NCBI GenBank assembly: GCA_964035545.1
Contig: OZ037769.1
Coordinates: 1,162,501-1,226,500 of the forward strand
Length of the DNA stretch: 64,000 bases
Reading direction: 5' to 3'
Origin: Bugula neritina
Lineage: Eukaryota; Bryozoa; Gymnolaemata; Cheilostomatida; Bugulidae
A program made the translations under genes and the position numbers. Position 1 is the stretch's first letter, and every line of letters starts with the position of its first letter. Shown one piece after another: positions 12,401-23,200 of the stretch. The notes under the pieces were generated by a model that worked only from the letters and a program-made list of their open reading frames with translations, was not told where the DNA came from and made no database searches.

Positions 12401-13034
12401 AAAGTAATTGTAAAATTCAATTACATTAGCAATGTAATTAATTACAATTACAATTACAATTACATTTTTATACATCAATTACAAATTACATTCAATTACT
12501 TGAAAAAATGTAATTAATTACAACCAATTACAATTACAAATTACAATTACCCCAACCCTGGCCTACGCTTTCTCAATTATCGCTTTTATGCTTTCCGCTT
12601 CACTAATTCACGACATTTACAAAGGGCATCAAATAGCTATTATGCGAGTCAAATTTCAATTTCAGAAAGTAAGCAACCGCATCAATATGATTTCAACGAG
12701 TTTAAGTTTGACTATAAAGGGGTACCCGGAAAAGCGTTATTAACCTAAACTCGGTACTTTTTTCAGCAGAGGTATAAACGCAACTTTATATGTATATATG
12801 ACGGTGAAACTGCCAATTAGTGTAGTGTGAGAGAGTGAAGGATGTTTAGAATACTAACCCTGCATTATGTCACCTATAGTAGTACAGCAAGTCTTGTCTT
12901 CAGTATCACATTTGCAGTTACATCAATGCTTGTCACAAAATCGATTTTCCAGATATTTTTCTATTCTAGTTTGGAATTTAGATGAACCATCTTTTGACTT
13001 CAAGTAATTTGATTTTTGGTGTTTTGTAGTGTGA
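6476..13034 (+). CDS. PTCD2: PTCD2-like mitochondrial RNA-processing protein, copy B
   Basis: Exons: 6476-6587, 6841-6916, 7275-7418, 7653-7779, 8020-8187, 8394-8606, 9064-9135, 9486-9602, 10475-10609, 10867-10972, then a possible stop-bearing end at 13030-13034 (reads Val-stop). All phases join, giving about 424 residues. The basic, hydroxylated N-terminus without acids (MVLTVKCIGRIGRMNATSS) fits a mitochondrial presequence. Exon 2 (RRSLVSDQFLRLNGFRN) and exon 3 align with the N-terminal region of PTCD2; later exons give helical PPR-like pairs such as AMAYLKAGNVSLALNELQ. Exon 6 has a hydrophilic insert of about 30 residues not found in copy A. Weak points are the donor of exon 3 (GTCAGC) and the 3' end, where a hAT element separates exon 10 from the proposed end. 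Exon 9 uses an acceptor lying inside a minisatellite. Confidence 0.72.
7800..7935. repeat. ~56-bp tandem repeat in intron 4 of copy B
   Basis: Between two and three copies of a unit containing TACGCTAGTCTATGAGATGT and an ACTCGGTCTACTAACTA segment. It starts about 20 bases after the donor at 7780. Confidence 0.85.
8601..8680 (+). repeat. 16-20-bp repeat duplicating the donor of exon 6, copy B
   Basis: The exon ends AAACAG and the intron starts GTTAGTTAGTTCACAG. That intron unit recurs four times, so CACAG|GTTAG donor-like junctions follow 8606 at roughly 8622, 8642, 8658 and 8674. The first junction keeps the alignment with copy A (CLKQ at the exon end). Confidence 0.8.
9187..9285. repeat. 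~17-bp minisatellite in intron 7 of copy B
   Basis: Five or so copies of a unit close to CAACCTGGGTGTTCAGG, about 50 bases after the donor at 9136. Short open frames here are repeat translations, not genes. Confidence 0.85.
9605..9745. repeat. ~40-bp minisatellite in intron 8 of copy B
   Basis: About three and a half copies of a unit with AGAGTTATACTCCCCTGTTAT, starting almost at the donor at 9603. A second, unrelated array (9981-10480) occupies the acceptor end of the same intron. Confidence 0.85.
9981..10480 (+). repeat. 20-bp minisatellite, 25 copies, ending across a 3' splice site
   Basis: Exactly 25 units of GACCTACATTGTAGTTTATT, some with CTAG in place of GTAG. The acceptor of exon 9 of copy B is the TAG of the last unit (10472-10474), and the final six bases of that unit (TTTATT) are the first two codons (Phe-Ile) of the exon. 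Phe-Ile-Glu-Leu-Arg aligns with Phe-Phe-Glu-Leu-Arg in copy A, so the junction is well supported. Every unit therefore holds a copy of the same acceptor. Confidence 0.93.
11353..12560. mobile_element. Non-autonomous hAT element with 8-bp target duplication
   Basis: The element starts CAGGGTTGGGGT and ends with its inverted complement ACCCCAACCCTG. It is flanked on both sides by GCCTACGC (11345-11352 and 12561-12568), a perfect 8-bp duplication as hAT transposons make. Both subterminal regions are built of many AATTACAATTAC-type repeats. There is no transposase frame, so it must be mobilised in trans. It sits in the 3' intron or 3' flank of PTCD2 copy B. Confidence 0.92.
11623..12295. mobile_element. 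Foldback-like element nested in the hAT element
   Basis: The segment begins AGGGTCAATCCATGC and ends GCATGGAATGACCCT, an inverted pair with one mismatch. The inner arms are also complementary over hundreds of bases, for example the left-arm ACTTTTAGACCAA and the right-arm TTGGTCTAAAAGT. It could form a long hairpin. No protein frame is seen. I could not define a target duplication, so an internal palindrome of the hAT element itself remains possible. Confidence 0.7.
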
Positions 13035-14208
13035 GCTTCCTGATCACTTATAATGAAGGTAAAGATTTAGACTGCCACTACGTTGACTACTAACTATTCA
13101 ACTAAAGCTGAGTAATCCATAGCTACCCCTGAGGAAAAAAATAACTCTTGTAATGTGCGAATTATAATGTCACAGGGCGCATTATGGTGTCACTTACTCA
13201 TTGGATGGTAAAACGCAGTTTATTTATTTTTATCTCAATTTCTGAAAAGCTGCGCTGCCTAGTTTCTCTGGCACATTGGCAGACATCTTGAATAAGACTG
13301 ACATAGAGATGACAACTCTTCTATTCTCCTGTGAACATATACTAACTGTTTAATATACTGTCTATAGTGTATATAGATTCATTGCACCTTTAAACAATAC
13401 ATGCCTTGTCTGGCATAAGGCAGGTCGTATTTTGTTGTTTTGTCAGCAGCGACATATTTTTGAGCAGCAGCGGAATGTTTTTCATAATAAACGATTTGTA
13501 ATTGGAGTTGCCTCCACATCTAAATATGTATTCCTTTCTGCACAAGTTTAAAGAGAAATTTGAGCCAGTTTTAAGGGAACATAATTTTGTTGAACACTTA
13601 TTCGATCTCACAAGTTTGCTTGGTTTATACAATTCAGGTAAACATAGTCACCTGGTACTCGTACTATACATGATGCAGGCTTTGTATAAATAGTAGCTAT
13701 TTTTCCTTGTGTGGGTAAACATGTGTAGTTAAGCAAACATTTCATTGTTCGTGTCAGCTTTATTTTGTTGAATTCATTGTGTGTTATTTCCCTGTATGAT
13801 TTAATGTTACTAATATATATAGCAAGTGTAGCGAACGCAACCTGGATGACTTAGCTATTTAATTAAGAATTTCACAATGTATAACTCCACTTGAATGCTT
13901 TGTAAAAACATTACTTAGCCTTTCTATATATGGCATCGTGCTCTCTATTATACTATTCAATAGGGGGTAATGTTACTCCACAAAAAACTTCCCTGCCCAT
14001 AGAATAAATACACAATAACCTGGTATATATGTATAGAGAAATCACTTGTGAGCACTTGTGATCGTGAGGTTACGTTTCTTGAGGTATTTGCACACTGGCT
14101 GTCTGCTCACCGTGCTTGAGGATACTGGGTCATGTGACATACCAAGGAAGTTGAAGAATTGGCAGCACTTAAAATAAGAGTTTATTATAGGAAAGGCTCG
14201 GCAGCAAG
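13035..14208. other. Spacer between PTCD2 copy B and the receptor gene
   Basis: AT-rich sequence. A stop-bounded open stretch at 13501-13638 could encode about 45 residues (it includes MYSFLHKFKEKFEPVLREHN) and is followed by a GTAAAC donor-like site. I do not recognise it; it may be a transposon remnant or an unlinked exon. The receptor's 5' UTR and promoter should lie near the end. Confidence 0.4.
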
Positions 14209-17200
14209 ATGTTGAAGTGTTTATCAACTCTTCTACTGTTAGCTGCCATTGGTTGTGTTTATAGTACAGATTTTGCAGGTATTTATAACATTACCTGCCA
14301 TATAGAACACGGCAAACTATATACAATATAATGTTATGATAACATACTATATATACTATATAATACTATATATAATATAATATTATGATAACATACTATA
14401 TATAATATAATATATCATACTATACAGTATACATGATATAATATTATGATCACATTCTATATAAAATATAATATTATAACATACTATTCAGAATATACTA
14501 TTATAATGGCATTTTATATATAATATTACGATTGCATTCTACATATATATGTAATGTATGACTGTCATTATAATATAATTTGGAGTTTATATATAATAAA
14601 TATAATATAATTATATATATTATATAGAACATGATAGTACTACAGTTACATGCTATGTATTACATAATATCAGCTTGTGTATCTCTGAATTACATTCTCT
14701 TCTGATTTCCCAGCATCAATATGGGGGACCACAACAGCTGAGCTAACTGCAGTCAACAGTTCTTGTGTGCAGCTAGTCTGGAGTGAACCAGAGATTCCTA
14801 ATGGAGTTGTCAATGGCTACCAGGTAAGTGTCCATATACTTTCCTAACAAGGTCCAACTATAGCCTCAGTTTATTCAGTACAGTAACCTGACCCAGCTAG
14901 TTGCATGTCTAGGTTAAACTTCCAGGCTATTTTGAAGTCCCCAAGCTAACTAATATTCCCACAACTTGTTGAAATTAGTTTTCATCTTCTAAACCGTTCA
15001 ACTGTGTGAAATGTTGTGTTCCGAGCAATTACATGCCTCAATCCATGTCATTCTCTCAGCAACTTTATAGTATATGAGATGGTGATTTGTTCATTGCTCA
15101 TACTCAATACATTTATCAACGCCACTCTGCATAATAAATTCTATGAGTGTTTAGTATATATAATACCTGCTTAGAAACCTAGAAACCTGTTTAACTAAAC
15201 TCTAAAATGGTTTCCTCATATTCTACATCTGACAAGAAATTCTTCATCTATCATGATTGAGTAGAGTTTATAGTTTCTGCAACTTGAAGACTCCACTGAT
15301 TTTATTCTGTGTTTTTAAAATAACCTAAATTAGTGTTATGCTACCTGTTAATTTGATATATGTAATAACCGTAAGTGTATACATATATGTGTTTAAATTA
15401 AAATAAAATAACAGCAGTCAACTATAAAATAGCTGTTTCTTGTTGAGAACAGAATTTTAATGCAATTCCACGTCTGGCTATTGGATTATGATACATCATT
15501 TTTATTGTGAACAGAAAATGTTAGCTAGTTGTAATAGTACGTAGAGAGTAAATCAGAGTATACCAAAACATTAGCTATGTGGTAGAAAGCTTTTTGTAGC
15601 TTATTCTCTAAATGCTTGTGGTTTAAAGGCTATAATTGTAATATATTCTTATAATTTTTACTCAATATTAGCTTTAAATACCTTGCTTACGACTTTTCCT
15701 AGTTTCTCAGCAGTTCTGAAACAGTTCTCTGTTTATACTTCCTCTCTTACAAGTTCGAGTGCACCGATCAATCTATTGGTTCGCTCTCCGCTCTCCCAAC
15801 CGAGGAGATTCTCATCTGTGGATACTTCGCCTACACACGAGTATCCTGTGAAATTACAGCCTGGAACGATCATGATGCAAGTGATAAGTTGACGGCTGCC
15901 GTCTACACTTCCTGTGGAGGTAATCTACTCTGTCAAATATTCAATATCTGTTGACATTATGTCACGTCTGTTGATACCATGTGACTACTGTTGACAGCAT
16001 GTGACTTCTGTTGACATCATGTGACTACGTGTACTCTATAGTGTACTCTATAGTGTACTCTATAGTGTACTCTATAGTGTACTCTATAGTGTACTCTATA
16101 GTGTACTCTATAGTGTACTCTATAGTATGCTCTATATACAAATTATGTGCTCCATGTTCCATCTGATTTGTTACTCTCCGCATCATGTCTATTTATAGAA
16201 CCAACACTACCCAGATCTTTCAGATTTAGTTCTCCATCTAAAGTGACCTTTGATGGGCGAATTCGCTGGCGATTCTATTTATACTGGACGGTAAAAACAT
16301 CATTGACACAGAATTATTTTACCATAGCATCAATAATTGATCGGCTCATACTAGAATCGTTTATTATAACATGTAGACTACCCAGAATGTGCATTAATAG
16401 TTATCTGAGCTGACATTACAGTTCAGTTTACTTTCTTTCAAGTATAGTTTAGTCTATTATAGATCTGTTTTGAGTTTATTTCGTCTCAGTTTTAATTTAG
16501 TCAATTTTGTTTAATAGAAAAAAATAAAAAAATGTGATTTTACTTTTAATGTGATTTTACTTTTAAGTTCTGTTTAGTTTGAAGTGAGAAACCCTCTAGT
16601 TGGAGCTTTATATAAGGTAACCCTTGCCTGTTTTAGTATCCGGAGAAGTTGGGATGTGGAGGTATAACAAGTTATGAGTTGCGCTATCCTTCTGGCTCTA
16701 ACTCGTCAACCGTTGAGGACCTTGGCACGAGTCGTAATCGCTACCTGTATGTGGACAGTGGAGAGGAAGTAGTTGTGTCAGTCAGGGCGAGAAACAACGG
16801 GTGGTTTTACTCGGACTATGTTTCTTTGACTTTAACGTCTGCAAAACTGGGTGGGTGACTAATTCATATGTAGAAAAAGTTAGGCATTGGATATTGAATT
16901 ATGTAACACCCAATAGAATGAAACTCATTCTTTTTTATGGTTATGTAACAGAACCTGATTGGGGATCTACAGCAGCTGTTTCAGAAACTCTCAACTCATC
17001 TTGTGTCACCGTGTCTTGGAATGAACCAGAGTTCCCTAATGATGTCATCACAGGGTATCAGGTAAGTGAGAACTCCCTCATGATGTCATCACAGGGTATC
17101 AGGTGAGTAAGTAAGAGCTCCCTCATGATGTCATCACAGGGTATCAGGTGAGTAAGTAAGAGCTCCCTCATGATGTCATCACAGGGTATCAGGTGAGTAA

Positions 17201-20200
17201 GTAAGAGCTCCCTCATGATGTCATCACAGGGTATCAGGTGAGTGAGAACTCCCTCATGATGTCATCACAGGGTATCAGGTGAGTAAGAGTTATGTTGTAA
17301 AGAAGCGATTTGGGTGCTACATTTGTTGTAAGTTTGAGTCCAATGCACCAAATAAACGAGTCAAACAATTACAATTGTGTAGAGCTAAAAGGACTGATAT
17401 TAGAAATGATTAGAGCATTGTTTAAGTGTTACTGTTCTAGTAATTATTAGTTTGGATATATAAGAGGTGTACATATGATAAAGCTGGTTATATATTATGT
17501 AGATAAAGTGTACAGGCTCTTCAACATGGGCCCTTCTACCTGTCTCTCAACTGGCATACACTACCTGCGGATATGAACCTTATGATGCAGTCGACTGTCA
17601 GATCAAAGCTTCTAGTAGTCAAGGTGTCAGTGCAACTCTCTCGAATCCAACTGCCAGGACTTCCTGTGGAGGTGGGTTCTTAGTATATAGTTATACCTAC
17701 ATTGTGTAGTTCTTAGTCTATAGTTATACTTACACTGTATAGTCCTTAGTATATAGTTATACTGACACTGTGTAGTTCTTAGTATTTAGTTATACTTACA
17801 TTGTGTAGTTCTTAGTATAAATTTTATTTTTTTAAAGGGATCACTTTGAGTTTATATTCAGTCAATAGAGAAGAATTGCATATGAGTATATGAATGTTTT
17901 ACAGTTCCAACACCTCCCCGCCAGCTCTATCTCTCTCCTTACTTTACATCCACCAATGATGGCCGTCTCCGAAATCGGTACAGGGCTGGTTGGCAGGTCA
18001 GTGGTGATTCAAATGTCATTGTACAAGTTCTGCTCAGTTGCATTTGCGAGAGTTAGATCATTAATTAAATTATATGATTTCAATATCAAAGGCGTTTTGG
18101 CTAAATTTGGAGAATTTGTAAAAAACTGACAGGTTTTTGTTACAATCAGAATATTGATGAGAAAATTCACAACAGCTGAGTAGTTTAATTGTGTGCAACT
18201 TCTCAAAATACAAAGAGTAATTTTTAGAAACTAGCTTTGTGCCAGGAACTGCATTTCTTTGCTATTAACCAGTTGTTCTCTGAGAAAATTACCTCTTTTG
18301 TCTTCAGTGCTAAGATACCATACTGGATCATCAACATATTCATTTTGACTTATTATTTCATGCATTTTTGTAAATTGTCTTTGCATATTGAAGTTTAACC
18401 ACATTATCCTTGCTAATTATTCATAATGCGTGTCGCAGGCCCCGGCTAATGTAAGATGCGCCAGTGTGAATGTCTACGAGCTGAGGTTCCCGTCAAACTC
18501 GTCTACTACCATGTCTACGTCGTCTACTAGTTGGTACTACTTGTACGCTGACGGAGATGTAGAGGTCACCTTGTGGGTCAGAGCTATTAATAGCGGCGGA
18601 TTCTACTCCCAACCTTCTACTCTCACTATAACCACCGGGAGTATTCGTAAGTACTTACACGTCTAACTGTATAATTATATTCTAGTATATCTGTAAGTTT
18701 TAAATTCTGTTTTTTAAGTTTAAATAACAATTCTCGTGCTTTGTTCTAGCGAATTTCTGTTATTTTGACTAGAATGAAATTTTATGCAAGTCTGGGATGT
18801 TATATTCAGTATTTGATTATTAAACTCATGACTCAACTGACTAAAGATATTGTAGAAACCATAATTTTTCACATTTCCAATTTCAAAACGAATAATCAAC
18901 ATTTATATTTTTTATGACAAGCATGCATGTATCTGATAACATTATATTATGATAACTCATCGGATATTTTGTACACTCCCAGCCCCTCAGTGGGGTTCAT
19001 CCACCGCAGTGTTGACAGCAGACAGCAGTTCCTGTGCCACTTTGTCCTGGAGTGAACCAGAATACCCTAACGGCTACGTGTTTAGTTACCAGGTGAGTTA
19101 CTGTAGAGACCGTCAGGTAGCTCATTAGCTTCAAGTCTGACTTCCAGGTAACGGATTTTTTTAACACATGAAAATACTTCCTCTTGACCAGAAAGACATC
19201 AGGTCATGTGACAGAGTAACAACCGCTGTCGGCCTTTAATTACCATCTCTAGACGTCCATGTCATCATTCACTATGCATTCTGGGTTAATAATATATTAG
19301 GTAAAGGTTTACAATTCTTAAATTATTTATCAAACAACTCTCTAAGCATTATGTTGCATACCTAAATAGATTTTATATAATAGACACGCGCTTTGGTTAT
19401 ATTGTAATTTCTATTAACTTCTATGTAAAAATACGCTTTGATTATATTGTAATTTCTATTAACTTCTATGTAAAAATACGCTTTGGTTGTATTATAATTT
19501 ATATTAACTTCTATGTAACAAATACGCTTCGGTTGTATTATAATTTAGCATAAGTGCAGTGGCAGTTCTACTTGGACTACCGTAACAACCAACACGTCTA
19601 GTGTACAAGTGTGTGGATTCACGGGCCACACAACTATTTCCTGTAGTGTAGCGGCCATTAACTATCAAGGCATCGGCAACTCCATTGCTTCCTCCTCCAC
19701 CCGAACCTACTGCTCCGGTAAACTCATTCTACTGTCCTTGAAATATTCACAAGTTTTTGTTGAACTTTTACATTTTGTTTTGTGGTAAATGCTTGTGTGT
19801 AGCCTTAGTAATTTAAACGCATTCTACACACTTTTATTATGGGCTACGCAGGTGCTAACAGGCGCGTTGTTAGTTTCCTGGTTTAGAGTAAAATTGCAAA
19901 TACAAAAAAATGTTTTTTGTCATTGTTTTATTGAATTAAATTTTTAATACATAATAATCAGGGCTTAATGTTAGCACTAGTTTTTGGTGTGCCAGAATTC
20001 AAGTTGTGTATTTGAAGGTTTATGTAATTGTATTAAATGTGCGACAAATCTAGGATCACTGATAGAATCTTCTAGAAAAAAAGAAATCACAGAATTAGTA
20101 TTTCAAGTACTCATGTTTTAGAGCCAACTCTCCCGCGTTCCGTCACATTCACTGCTTCAACTGTAAGCACTAGAAACGGGAGAAACACGCAAGCTTACAC

Positions 20201-23200
20201 CATCAGATGGAGCGTAAGTGTAGCTCTTAACTACCTTCTCTCATTAGGAGTTGTCTTATCGCCTGATATTCAGCTCTTGGTTTTCCTGCTTCGTGTTTGT
20301 GTTGACTTACGCGCTCAAGTCTAATTGAATTCATCTTTAAAAATATTGACTAGTGATGTTTGTGAAATTTATCAAGACCAAGTTCTACTTATATGCCAGG
20401 CCCCGCTGTCCACCCGTTGTGAAAGGATCGGGAAGTATCAGACTAAGTTTCCAGCGGACTCGGAGACCACCATTTTCTCGACTTCCACCAGCAAGACTAT
20501 CTACACATTTGGAGACGAGGAGCTCTCCATCTGGATAGCAGCCGTAAACGATGCCGGGAATGTCTCTGAGCCGGTCATTGCTACGTACTACGTCCCGCCT
20601 TTTAGTGAGTCATGATCTATTCTAAAATCTCTACTTGTTTTATAGTTGAAATCTTTGAATCTTGTTTTTTGTGAAAAGTAACTGTGGATTGGTTTATAAC
20701 ATGACCCAGATATTAATTTAGCTATTCATTAACTGACTTAATATTAGCAAACTTTTTTAATTGTAGTTTAGATTTTATATTTGGGGCAAAAGAATTCCTT
20801 TGCGTCATCCAATGATAAAGTCAGACAACTCTTTATACGTTCATAACTTGCATAGCTGCTAAAACAATTCTCAGAAGACAGTTTATATCTACAATGGTTT
20901 TAGAATTTGAGTTCCACGAGAAAAGTTAATTTATATAACAGCTTGCTACCAAACACATTCTTAGTTGTGAGATTTCCTCATAGCCTAAGTATCTCAATCT
21001 TATTGCAGGACCTCAGTGGGGGTCGGCAGCCCTAGACCTCCAGCCATACAACAGTTCCTGTTTGCAGTTGTCTTGGGATAGCCCTGAATTTCCTGGCGAA
21101 GAAATTATTGGCTATGAGGTAACTAATGTCCCTTTAATATAAGTATAGGTGTCTTTCATAGAGCTCAGTGGCTTCTAATGAAATATTACAGTATCAAAGC
21201 CTTCCCAATGCACCTGGTATTTATCCTTGTCTTGGCTTAAGTCGCAGGTTTATGTTTTCAGCACAAATGTACGGCTAAATCTGATTGGACTAAAGTAGAC
21301 GGCACAAAGTTCAGTGCAGTTGCCTGTGGCTATGTAGGATACCAAGATGTTAGCTGTGATATGAGGGCAGTTAGTAGCAGAGGTCAGGGGGACGAGAAGT
21401 CGTCTCCCACCGCTAAGACACTGTGTTCAGGTGAATACAACTCTCCGCTACTGCTTGAAGTTGCTATGGTAACACATAGACATTCCCTATTCTACTGTAA
21501 GTCTTCTATATTACTCCATTCTACTGTAAGCTCTCTATATTACTCTATTCTACTGTAAGCTTTCTATATTACTCTATTCTACTGTAAGTACCCTATATTA
21601 CTCTATTCTACTGTAAGTTCCCTATATTACTCTATTCTACTGTTAGTACCTTATATTACTCTATTCTACTGTAAGTTCTCTATATTACTCTATTCTACTG
21701 TAAGTTCCATATATTACTCTATTCTACTGTAAGTTCTCGATATTACCCCATTCTACTGTAAGTACTCTATATTACTCTATTCTACTGTAAGTTCTCTATA
21801 TTACTCTATTCTACTGTAAGTTCCCTATATTACTCTATTCTACTGTAAGTTCTCTATACTACTCTATTCTACTGTAAGTTCTCTATATTACTCTAATCTA
21901 CTGTAAGTACCCTATACTACTCTATTCTACTGTAAGTTCTCTATATTACTCTATTCTACTGTAAGTTCCCTATATTACTCTATTCTACTGTAATTTCTCT
22001 ATATTACTCTATTTTACTGTAAGTTCTCTATATTACTCTATTCTACTGTAATTTCTCTATATTACTCCATTTTACTGTAAGTTCTCTATATTACTCTATT
22101 CTACTGTAAGTTCACTATACTACTCTATTCTACTGTAAGTACCCTATATTACAGCCTCTACTGAACCCAGATCTATCAGCTTTGGATATCCCAGTGTAAT
22201 AACTAATAATGACTACAAGATTCTGAGATATACAGTTACCTGGCAGGTAGGTTTGATATTGCCAGTGCACACATCACACCAAAGTATTTTACAATTGTGT
22301 GTAATATTTCATATTGCACTGTGTAGCTGCTCATACACCATATTGGTGTATGCTCTACCACATTGAGTCATGCCTCAACTAAGATATTATGTACTAGGAA
22401 GAAGAAAAAGTGTTATAACTTTTAAAGCCCAATAAATTAAATTAATTATTTAGCAAACATTGTTTCTCTCCTATCATTCGCTCCATCACACCATACACTT
22501 GTCTACGTCTGCTTATGAATACTGCACTTCCTGCAGGCTCCTTATACTCTGCACTGTGACAGCATCTCCTGGTACGAGACGCGATTCCCCACCCCCACCT
22601 CTGACATTGTAGTCACCAGTACCAACAGCCGAACTGTCTACACAGAAGGTAACACCAGAGTCCTGTTCTGGGTAAGGGCTGTTAACAGCGCAGGAAACGT
22701 CTCTCAGCCAATCACACTTCCTCTTACATCCGGAGACGTCAGTAAGTGAAACACACAATTCTATTGGCTTACTGTGATATGTAATAGTATAACACTGGCT
22801 ATGTGGTTATATGTCATTATTATACTATATATTGTATCATATTCTAATGTTTCTATAGTTTATCGTGCTTTGTATGCTTTTATATCACATTCCTTCACTT
22901 TTCCTATCAGATAAATATACTTAGATGGTAATAATTGTTATTAGAATACGATGAAGTGACTCTAGTACAAACATGGAATCTTTTACACTGCATTGTATTA
23001 TTTCTTTATAATAATATAATAGCATGTATGTGATATTATTTGATGGTATGTTATATATTTCTATTCCTGCTTATTGTGTTGTACAATTTTTTAAAGAAAT
23101 CTTTTGTTCAAATTGCTGAAAGCTATGCATTCCCTTTCATTGAGTATTACTGAAACAGTTGACAATCAAGTATTACACAATGTACTCTAGCAGAGTTGAG

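Larger units (their letters stand above)
16952..18646 (+). other. Receptor module pair 2 (A2 + B2)
   Basis: A2 is 16952-17061 and 17503-17671 (EPDWGS, SSCVTVSWNEPEFPND, IKCTGSSTW, TCGY, DCQI, SCG). B2 is 17905-17996 and 18439-18646 (PTPPRQLY, YRAGWQ, VRCASVNVYELRFP, WVRAINSGG). The donor of the first A2 exon is repeated six times downstream (17041-17278). Confidence 0.83.

Noticed and set aside
13501-13638. Possible coding exon of about 45 residues with a donor-like end
   Set aside because: No matching acceptor, partner exon or recognised homology; kept only as a remark in the spacer entry.
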